Positions 1 to 5,178 of a stretch of 6,268 nucleotides of DNA are shown here, piece after piece. This stretch comes from an uncultured Ruminococcus sp. (GTDB lineage: Bacteria > Bacillota > Clostridia > Oscillospirales > Ruminococcaceae), in assembly GCA_910577575.1 (NCBI GenBank), contig CAJTOG010000083.1, forward strand, positions 1 to 6,268. Direction: 5' to 3'. The notes beneath the pieces were generated by a model. It worked only from the letters and a program-made list of their open reading frames with translations, ran no database searches and had not been told where the DNA came from. The number at the start of each line of letters is the position of its first letter. The first letter of the stretch is position 1. Made by a program: the position numbers and the translations under genes.

Positions 1-192
1 CTTTGTAGTGAGGCAGGTGTTACTCTTACCGGAGCAGGTGCAACATTCCCATATAGTGTTGACAAGGAAGACAGAAATATCAGAATTGCTCCTACATATC
101 CTTCAATTGAGGATTTGGAAAAAGCTATGGAACTTTTCATTATCAGCGTTAAACTTTCAAGTGCTGAGAAACTTCTCCGTGAGATGAAATAA
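1..192 (+). CDS. PLP-dependent aminotransferase, C-terminal end only
   Basis: The first reading frame is open from the window edge to a TAA stop at 190-192 and gives 63 residues; the start and most of the gene lie outside the window. The visible part contains TGAGATFPY, then NIRIAPTYPSIEDLEKAME, and ends in a helix-rich tail (KLSSAEKLLREMK). The combination of a glycine-rich strand, an Arg in 'RIAPT(Y/F)P' and a following 'l..a+e.f' helix is the typical C-terminal small domain of fold-type I aminotransferases. It most resembles the aspartate/alanine-type class I branch (PF12897-like), where the RIAPTYP arginine would bind the substrate carboxylate. That family assignment is from memory of the family's C terminus, and the substrate cannot be told from this fragment. 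The PLP lysine is not in view. The gene is convergent with the LCP gene and ends in a shared terminator. Confidence 0.75.
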   Translation, partial: LCSEAGVTLTGAGATFPYSVDKEDRNIRIAPTYPSIEDLEKAMELFIISVKLSSAEKLLREMK

Positions 193-224
193 GAATTTCA
201 ATTTGTCTGTTCGTTCAGACCATT

Positions 225-264
225 AAAAAATTACCCGAAAAGCTTTACACTTTTCGGGTTTTTT
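225..264. terminator. Bidirectional rho-independent terminator between convergent genes
   Basis: A perfect 10-bp stem, ACCCGAAAAG (233-242) pairing with CTTTTCGGGT (250-259), encloses a 7-nt loop. It is followed by a T-run (259-264) on the plus strand. An A-run (225-230) precedes it, which becomes a T-run on the minus strand. It lies 40 nt after the aminotransferase stop and 6 nt after the LCP stop, so it can end transcription from both sides. Confidence 0.93.
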
Positions 265-265
265 A

Positions 266-1600
266 TTATTCAGCAAAAACATTCTGTTTTATGATGTTGT
301 AATTGGCATCGAAATCTACAATGAGTGCGTCTCCGCTTGCGGTATATTCTCCGTAATATGTATTATCCGCCGGAATCTGTAACTGCTGTGTTTCATATCC
401 GATTAGAAACGGCATTCTCAGTGAAAGAGTGTACATATCCATTGACGGCATATTTGTTGAAACATTCGGCATTACACTTTTGGAAATATTACTTAATGAT
501 GACGGACTGAATGACTTTATTTTATTCATGACAAGCTCCATGACTTTTCTTTGTCTTTCTGTACGTTCAAAGTCAGCGTTTCCAACATATCTGATACGTG
601 CGTAGGAGAGAGCCTGCTTACCGTTAAGGAGTATATCTTTTCCTCCGCTTGAAAGCAGGTCTGAAAGTGTATCATCGCCCATTATTGAATTTACTTCAGC
701 TTGAAGAATTGTGTTTATTTCTTGAGCTTCAGCGTCTGATACATCAATTTTGATTCCGCCGACTGAATCAATAATATTTGCAAATGATACAAAATTTACT
801 GAAACATAGTCATCAATTCTTATTCCAAAATTGTGTTCGATAGTATCCATAAGCAGTTCTGCACCGCCGTAGGAATAAGCTGCATTGAGCTTATCCCAGC
901 CATAATCAGGAATTTCTACATAACAGTCACGCATAAAAGAAGTAAGATTGACTGTTTTTGATTTTGAGTTAAGCGACAATAAAATCATTGTATCGGAACG
1001 TCCCTGTTCTGATTCGTTTCTTCCGTCAGTACCGATAAGCAGAACACTTGTGACATAATTTGCACTCAATGCTCCGTTGGTTCGGCTTCGACTTCCTGTT
1101 TCGGAATAATTGATTTTTTTAATCATTCCCATGACAGTACATGAATAAATTCCGAAAAGCAGAAGGAAAATAATTATAACAACACCTAAAAGTCTTCCAA
1201 GAAATTTTGATAAAAATGACTTGCGTTTTTTCTTCCTTTTCTTTTTTGGTGATTGCTTTGGTCTATGGTTATTCTGAGGAGGTCTCTGAGGAGGGTATGA
1301 CTGGTTTGAGTAAGGATGATTCTGATACTGCGGTGGACTTTGGTACTGAGCAGGATTCGGATATTGCGGTGGACTTTGATATTGTGTAGGATTGTGATAT
1401 TGCATAGGATTCTGATACTGTGGTGGACTTTGATTTTGTATAGGATTTTGATACTGTTGATGGTTCTGAGGCTTTGGTGGATTCTGTCGTGGCTGTTGAT
1501 TCTGATAAGCTTGTCTGTATTGTTCTCTTGCTTCCGGCGGAATATATGTTGTTCTTGTATTTTGATTATCAGTATTGTTAGAGTTTTTTCTGTCTGACAT
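266..1600 (-). CDS. LCP (LytR-CpsA-Psr) family cell-wall polymer ligase with Gln/Pro-rich cytoplasmic tail
   Basis: LCP proteins transfer undecaprenyl-linked polymers (teichoic acid, capsule or other wall glycans) onto peptidoglycan outside the membrane. This 444-residue protein has four parts: a cytoplasmic Gln/Pro/Asn/Tyr-rich segment (about 25-115) built of hexapeptide repeats; a basic stop-transfer patch (KKKRKKKRK, about 119-127); one membrane helix (about 135-157); and an extracellular LCP domain (about 182-362). Family landmarks are all present: LLIGTDGR, GRSDTMILLSLN (Arg201, Asp203), SFMRD (Arg224, Asp225), KLNAAYSYGG, and the closing RIRY..ADFERTERQRKVM with Arg335, Arg337, Asp343, Arg346 and Arg351. 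There is no obvious LytR_C domain after it. The start is placed at ATG 1600 because GAAAGGA (1610-1616) lies 9 nt upstream; an in-frame TTG at 1618 would precede or overlap that ribosome binding site. It is last in the minus-strand gene set, behind a possible attenuator. The polymer it attaches is unknown. Confidence 0.93.
   Translation of the reverse strand: MSDRKNSNNTDNQNTRTTYIPPEAREQYRQAYQNQQPRQNPPKPQNHQQYQNPIQNQSPPQYQNPMQYHNPTQYQSPPQYPNPAQYQSPPQYQNHPYSNQSYPPQRPPQNNHRPKQSPKKKRKKKRKSFLSKFLGRLLGVVIIIFLLLFGIYSCTVMGMIKKINYSETGSRSRTNGALSANYVTSVLLIGTDGRNESEQGRSDTMILLSLNSKSKTVNLTSFMRDCYVEIPDYGWDKLNAAYSYGGAELLMDTIEHNFGIRIDDYVSVNFVSFANIIDSVGGIKIDVSDAEAQEINTILQAEVNSIMGDDTLSDLLSSGGKDILLNGKQALSYARIRYVGNADFERTERQRKVMELVMNKIKSFSPSSLSNISKSVMPNVSTNMPSMDMYTLSLRMPFLIGYETQQLQIPADNTYYGEYTASGDALIVDFDANYNIIKQNVFAE
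1313..1456 (-). repeat. Tandem 18-bp/36-bp repeats encoding Q-Y-x-x-P-x hexapeptides in the LCP tail
   Basis: Eight consecutive hexads (QYQNPI, QNQSPP, QYQNPM, QYHNPT, QYQSPP, QYPNPA, QYQSPP, QYQNHP) are encoded here. At DNA level the unit is 18 bp, and a 36-bp higher-order unit is visible: on the plus strand, copies begin with GATACTG or GATATTG at 1324, 1360, 1414 and 1450, with a half unit at 1396. Copies are imperfect. The array keeps frame because the unit is a multiple of three, so changes in copy number would alter tail length without breaking the gene. Confidence 0.9.
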
Positions 1601-1609
1601 TGTTTCCAT

Positions 1610-1616
1610 TCCTTTC
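1610..1616 (-). promoter_or_regulatory. Ribosome binding site that decides the LCP start
   Basis: On the minus strand GAAAGGA sits 9 nt before ATG 1600. Two other in-frame candidates, TTG at 1618 and ATG at 1609, either precede or directly abut this site and have no better site of their own. Confidence 0.65.
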
Positions 1617-1660
1617 AAAAAATAAGCCTGAAACCTGTCTTTCAGCAGATTTGCAGGCTT
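1617..1660 (-). terminator. Terminator-like hairpin or attenuator between the membrane protein and LCP genes
   Basis: Read on the minus strand, AAGCCTG (1660-1654) pairs with CAGGCTT (1630-1624) and is followed directly by A and six T residues (1622-1617). An alternative fold is a 10-bp stem interrupted by an 11-nt bulge: AAGC/GCTT plus CTGAAA (1645-1640) pairing with TTTCAG (1633-1628) around a 6-nt loop. Either fold gives the stem plus T-run expected of an intrinsic terminator. The T-run touches the LCP ribosome binding site, so termination would leave LCP dependent on readthrough or on an internal promoter. A TATAAT exists at 1724-1729 on the minus strand but without a convincing -35 box. 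Confidence 0.6.
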
Positions 1661-1669
1661 GCTAATATT

Positions 1670-4156
1670 CTATCGCAGTTTCTTTATGTTTACTGCTATG
1701 CACGTTATTGCTGTACAAATCAGATTATATATAACCATGGCAGTTGCGGACATATAGATGTAATCTGATTCAAATGCCTTTGAAAGTATAAGCATCAGAG
1801 AAAGACCGAAACCAAGCAATATTGATGCCGTCTGTACAATAAGACCGATTATTGCAGAAGCATGGATTACTTTGATACCAAGGATAAGTTGTATCATTGA
1901 TGTAAATCTTCCGGTACATGCCATGGACGCACTGAGGCGAACTGATTTTTTTGTTTCTTCATCAAAATCATTATGAAGATGTTTCGGAATAACCTTTACC
2001 ATGTTTTGAGGTATGCCATAAACTGAAGCAATTTTCTTCTGTGTTATGAACGGGTCTATACTTTTTACAATAATGCATACTTTCTTTTTTATCAGTTTTT
2101 CTGTCCATCGCTTTATATATCTGTCACAGGTGATATCAACAACAAACATAGCTGCAAGGTTTCCTGAAATTGAAAGATATACAGTGTCATTTCCTTCAGC
2201 ATATTCAGCTTCCTGAGTCTTTGTAGGAATCCCTTCGATATTATGAGATTCCATAAGTTCGCGGCTTCCGAGAAGAATACGTCTGTTGCTTATCCAGCCA
2301 CATAGTCCGATATCTTCTTCATATGAAAAGTTTTCAATAGGGTAGAGCAGTTTTTCTCTTCCTATAATCATATCATCAAAGAGCTGAGCCATAACGCTTC
2401 CTGCATGGTATGCAAGGCTTGCGGCATCAAGCATTGCTTCGGGCAGTTTTGTGTTTGAGAAAACTTTTATTCCGCCGAGTTTTATAGTACCCTCCGGAAA
2501 AACAGTACCTGCTTCGGCAAGTATTGAGTTTGTGTCATAAAGGTCATCAACACTTTGATATCCAAGAAGTATACCTCTGCTTCTCAGAGTATGTTTTGAA
2601 ATTTTTTCAAGCGGAATATTTGCAGTAAACGGTAGGGCAATACATGAGCTTGCACAAATCAACATACTGAAAATTGAGAATCCGAAGGCAATCGAATCCG
2701 CAGATAAAAAGCTTCCTGTTCTAAAAAATGTCATAAATACGGAAATAACAAAGGAAACAGCAAGACAGACAGGCACAGCTTTTCGGCAGAAGCTGTCAGT
2801 TATATCTGAAGAATAGCTGTATCGGAGAAAATCTGTAAGAAAATCTGTTTTCCGCATTGATGCAAGTATTGGAAAATCTCCGAGGGTACCTCTTGTAAGC
2901 CGTTCTGCACGTTCTTCATCACGTACATAGACAACTGCATGACGGTCAAAATTTTTTGAAACAAAATTAAAATTTCTTTTTGCCCGTTTAAGAATCAGAA
3001 GTTTTCCTATTGCATTGAAAAGCAATGCAAGTATACCTGTTGGCATATAGATATGTATGATTTCCTCTCTTGCCATCTCGGGTTGAAAAAATGCAGAAAT
3101 GACAGATATAAGACAAGTAATTGCAGTTACAGCGGTCATTGAATCGCTGTCTGCTTTGAAACGAAGGAGGTTTTTTATTCCTTTTGTTATAACAGGCATT
3201 GAATAAAAAACCGAAAGCAGACCGATAGCAAGGTGTGCTATAAGATATGTAGTTATATTTTCTATGCTGAGAATATTTGCAACAGGAAAGTCAAACCGGC
3301 TACATATTGTTATATAAATGCTCAGAAATGCAGTCATTGCCAGAACGGTAACTCTTGTTGTTATAATATTTTTCAGTTCAAAAATATCACGTCCGACATC
3401 CTGAACATCTCCATAGTAGTTGAAATCAACTATACGTTTTGTACGTTTGCTTTTTTTCTTGGATTTTTTTGAGTTCTTAGTTTTTTCAGTATTTTGGGAA
3501 ATATGTATGTCAAGTGAATCGGCATCGATATTTTGTCTTTCACTTAAATTTATACTTGTTTTTGCAGCCCTCGGAGCAACAATTTCAGGAGACGGAACAA
3601 TATCAGTAACATACTTGCGTCCATCGCCATTTGCCTCGTCTATGATTTCATTTCTTGTACGTTTTTTCTTTTTAAATTGCGGAGGAGTGTATATATATTC
3701 ACCGTCAGGAGTTTCCTTTGAATAGGTTTGACAGCCTTCTACATCTGAATTGCGTTTTCTTCTTTTCTTGCTTCTTGAAGCTTCCCTTGCTCTTGTTGAG
3801 TCAGACATTCTGCGGATTTTAGGTAAGTCACTGCCTATAGGATTATCTTCAGGAATATCAATATTTTTTGTATGTTTTGACTTTATTTCACTTAATCCAT
3901 TTGCAGTTGCTGCCACAACTTGTTTTTTTGAAAATTCAGCAGGTTTTGGCGTAAAATCCGGCTTTTTGTCATCATCATAAAACAGTTCGTTTTTCTCATG
4001 AGAAACAGTAGTACGTGATGGAGAGGGTTCTTTTTTTACCGTTTTTGGAAGTGTTGAATTTATAATTTTCTGTGCGTCAACACGTCCGACCGGCTGTGAA
4101 GAATCATTTGAATATTCATTCAGAATGTCCTCCAAAGAGAATTTATTATCGGGCAT
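1670..4156 (-). CDS. Degenerate P1B-type (heavy-metal) P-type ATPase homologue, predicted catalytically inactive, with long basic N-terminal extension
   Basis: I do not know a named family for this 828-residue protein. Residues 1-265 are hydrophilic and probably disordered: an N-terminal SLEDILNEY segment, then basic clusters (SRSKKRRKRN about 127-136, KKKKR 162-166, KKSKKKSKRTKR 230-241). Eight membrane helices follow, at about 268-288, 302-320, 340-358, 371-390, 459-478, 487-510, 762-783 and 802-823. Two cytoplasmic loops of about 68 and 250 residues sit between helices 4/5 and 6/7, which is the P1B ATPase layout. Vestiges agree: CASSCIALP in helix 6 where CPC would be, RGILLG (527-532) where 'GIL(I/V)+gg' occurs, and LAEAGTVFPEG where DKTGTLTEG occurs, with Ala547 in place of the phosphorylated Asp. 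There is also an N-domain-like GLCGWISNRRILLGS and an IASVYGIPQNMVKVIPK stretch. TGE, HP and GDGxND are not seen, and there is no CxxC metal domain. It starts 12 nt after the methyltransferase stop behind a perfect AGGAGG. Transport is therefore unlikely; a structural, sensing or scaffold role is inference. Confidence 0.8.
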   Translation of the reverse strand: MPDNKFSLEDILNEYSNDSSQPVGRVDAQKIINSTLPKTVKKEPSPSRTTVSHEKNELFYDDDKKPDFTPKPAEFSKKQVVAATANGLSEIKSKHTKNIDIPEDNPIGSDLPKIRRMSDSTRAREASRSKKRRKRNSDVEGCQTYSKETPDGEYIYTPPQFKKKKRTRNEIIDEANGDGRKYVTDIVPSPEIVAPRAAKTSINLSERQNIDADSLDIHISQNTEKTKNSKKSKKKSKRTKRIVDFNYYGDVQDVGRDIFELKNIITTRVTVLAMTAFLSIYITICSRFDFPVANILSIENITTYLIAHLAIGLLSVFYSMPVITKGIKNLLRFKADSDSMTAVTAITCLISVISAFFQPEMAREEIIHIYMPTGILALLFNAIGKLLILKRAKRNFNFVSKNFDRHAVVYVRDEERAERLTRGTLGDFPILASMRKTDFLTDFLRYSYSSDITDSFCRKAVPVCLAVSFVISVFMTFFRTGSFLSADSIAFGFSIFSMLICASSCIALPFTANIPLEKISKHTLRSRGILLGYQSVDDLYDTNSILAEAGTVFPEGTIKLGGIKVFSNTKLPEAMLDAASLAYHAGSVMAQLFDDMIIGREKLLYPIENFSYEEDIGLCGWISNRRILLGSRELMESHNIEGIPTKTQEAEYAEGNDTVYLSISGNLAAMFVVDITCDRYIKRWTEKLIKKKVCIIVKSIDPFITQKKIASVYGIPQNMVKVIPKHLHNDFDEETKKSVRLSASMACTGRFTSMIQLILGIKVIHASAIIGLIVQTASILLGFGLSLMLILSKAFESDYIYMSATAMVIYNLICTAITCIAVNIKKLR

Positions 4157-4163
4157 ATCTCAA

Positions 4164-4169
4164 CCTCCT
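4164..4169 (-). promoter_or_regulatory. Strong ribosome binding site coupling the methyltransferase and pseudo-ATPase genes
   Basis: The minus strand reads TGAGGAGGTTGAGATATG: the last base of the methyltransferase stop TGA is the first base of AGGAGG, with a 7-nt spacer to ATG 4156. A ribosome terminating on the upstream gene ends directly on this site, which supports translational coupling and a shared transcript. Confidence 0.88.
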
Positions 4170-4924
4170 CAGCTTCTCTGACGCAGAATTTCATACATGA
4201 ATATTCCGGCAGCAACGGAAGCATTAAGTGAATTTATTTTTCCCATCATCGGAAGCTTAATCATGAAATCACATTTTTTCTGAATAAGCTTGCTTATTCC
4301 AAATCCTTCTGAACCTATTACAATTGCACAGCTTCCTGTAAAATCATTTTTTGTATAGTCGCTCCCTGATGCATCAGTACCATAAATCCATACACCTTTT
4401 TCTTTCAGCTTGTCAATTGCGGAAGCGAGGTTTGATACTCTTGCAACAGGAATATAGCTTGCTGCACCTGCCGAAGTTTTGAAGACCGTTGAATTAAGTC
4501 CTGCACTTCTGCGCTTTGGGATAATAATACCATCAGCTCCAGCAGTTTCAGCGGTACGGATAATTGCTCCTAAATTGTGAGGGTCTTCTATTTCATCGCA
4601 GATGATTATAAACGGCTTTGTACCCTTTTTTTCTGAAACGGCAAGAATGTCATCTATTTCAACATATTCACCACAAGCTCCTATTGCTGCAACTCCCTGA
4701 TGAGACGCACCGCCTGAAAGCTTCATAAGTTTTGAATCATGAACATCTTTAACGGGTATACCTTTATCTTTTGCAAGTTTACGGATAAGATTAAGACTTC
4801 CGCCGTTTCCGCTTATATAGACCGTATCAAGATTTGCATCTGATTTCAGTGCTTCAATGACAGGGTTTCTTCCGAATATGATGTTTTCATTATCCGGCTT
4901 TATAAAACTGTTTTTGTTTTCCAT
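4169..4924 (-). CDS. rlmB: SpoU/TrmH-family 23S rRNA (guanosine-2'-O)-methyltransferase, RlmB-like
   Basis: Members of this SPOUT family use S-adenosylmethionine to methylate a ribose 2'-OH; RlmB modifies a guanosine in domain V of 23S rRNA. The 251 residues match the usual length. An N-terminal L30e-like substrate-binding domain begins with IIFGRNPVIEAL (15-26). The trefoil-knot catalytic domain shows motif 1 at 109-123 (DPHNLGAIIRT, with Asn117 and Arg123), motif 2 IVIGSEGFGIS (201-211, Glu206), and motif 3 IKLPMMGKINSLNASVA (222-238). All key positions are intact, so it should be active. ATG 4924 is preceded by AAAAGGA (4936-4942) with a spacer of 11 nt, slightly long. It is the first gene of the minus-strand set and has its own promoter at 4975-5003. 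YacO-type or tRNA-modifying TrmH relatives cannot be excluded from motifs alone, so the rRNA target is inferred. Confidence 0.9.
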   Translation of the reverse strand: MENKNSFIKPDNENIIFGRNPVIEALKSDANLDTVYISGNGGSLNLIRKLAKDKGIPVKDVHDSKLMKLSGGASHQGVAAIGACGEYVEIDDILAVSEKKGTKPFIIICDEIEDPHNLGAIIRTAETAGADGIIIPKRRSAGLNSTVFKTSAGAASYIPVARVSNLASAIDKLKEKGVWIYGTDASGSDYTKNDFTGSCAIVIGSEGFGISKLIQKKCDFMIKLPMMGKINSLNASVAAGIFMYEILRQRS

Positions 4925-4974
4925 ATTTTTTCAAATCCTTTTGTTCATTTTTGTTATACAGATATTTCTAATAT

Positions 4975-5003
4975 ATTATAACATTTCATACGGAAAAATT
5001 CAA
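4975..5003 (-). promoter_or_regulatory. Sigma-A promoter for the rlmB-pseudo-ATPase(-LCP) transcript
   Basis: On the minus strand TTGAAT (5003-4998) is followed after exactly 17 bp by a perfect TATAAT (4980-4975). A TG one base upstream of the -10 box (TGTTATAAT) makes it an extended -10. Transcription should begin near 4968, leaving a leader of about 45 nt before ATG 4924. No riboswitch-like structure is visible in that short leader. Confidence 0.82.
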
Positions 5004-5093
5004 GGGTAATTATGTAAAAATTGAAAAAATATGACTGACAATTTCTGTAAAAATTTTTATTTTGAATATATGATGAAAATTTATAATAAACAC

Positions 5094-5122
5094 TTTACAA
5101 AAACTGTATATCATGATATAAT
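5094..5122 (+). promoter_or_regulatory. Sigma-A promoter for the VanY-like lipoprotein gene
   Basis: TTTACA (5094-5099) is followed after 17 bp by a perfect TATAAT (5117-5122). Expected transcription start is near 5129, about 50 nt before the start codon. It diverges from the methyltransferase promoter; the two -35 boxes are about 90 bp apart. The AT-rich run upstream (including the palindrome TAAAAATTTTTA at 5048-5059) could act as an UP element for either promoter. Confidence 0.82.
5107..5120. promoter_or_regulatory. Perfect 14-bp palindrome in the promoter spacer, possible operator
   Basis: TATATCATGATATA is its own reverse complement and lies between the -35 and -10 boxes, sharing its last four bases with the -10 box. 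A dimeric regulator bound here would block polymerase. The sequence is AT-rich, so chance occurrence is possible; no second copy was seen in the window. Confidence 0.4.
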
Positions 5123-5165
5123 AATATTAGACAGAGAATATATTATTTTTACTGTTAAAATTTTT

Positions 5166-5169
5166 GGAG
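5166..5169 (+). promoter_or_regulatory. Ribosome binding site choosing among three ATG codons
   Basis: GGAG is followed by ATG codons at 5170, 5173 and 5179, all in the same frame. Only 5179 has a workable spacer (9 nt), and it gives a compact lipoprotein signal beginning MNRKSVKLK. Confidence 0.7.
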
Positions 5170-5178
5170 ATGATGAAA

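Noticed and set aside
1324..1467. 36-bp periodic repeat that could suggest a CRISPR array
   Set aside because: Units are directly adjacent with no unique spacers, the repeat is imperfect, and it is in frame within a coding region with clear LCP domains downstream.
1207..1597. Plus-strand open frames opposite the LCP N-terminal region
   Set aside because: They are by-products of the low-complexity hexapeptide repeats on the minus strand, lack ribosome binding sites, and encode monotonous Ile/Leu/Trp-Thr-rich sequence unlike real proteins.
1601..1618. TTG at 1618 (or ATG at 1609) as the LCP start
   Set aside because: The ribosome binding site GAAAGGA at 1610-1616 would overlap or abut those codons; spacing fits only ATG 1600.
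3233..3980. Three plus-strand open frames opposite the pseudo-ATPase gene
   Set aside because: They are antisense to a long open frame with a strong ribosome binding site and have no start signals or recognisable domains of their own.
5061..5087. A second TATAAT at 5082-5087 as an upstream promoter for the lipoprotein gene
   Set aside because: The best -35-like match (TTTGAA) is only 15 bp away, and the promoter at 5094-5122 is clearly better. In such AT-rich DNA a lone TATAAT is expected by chance.
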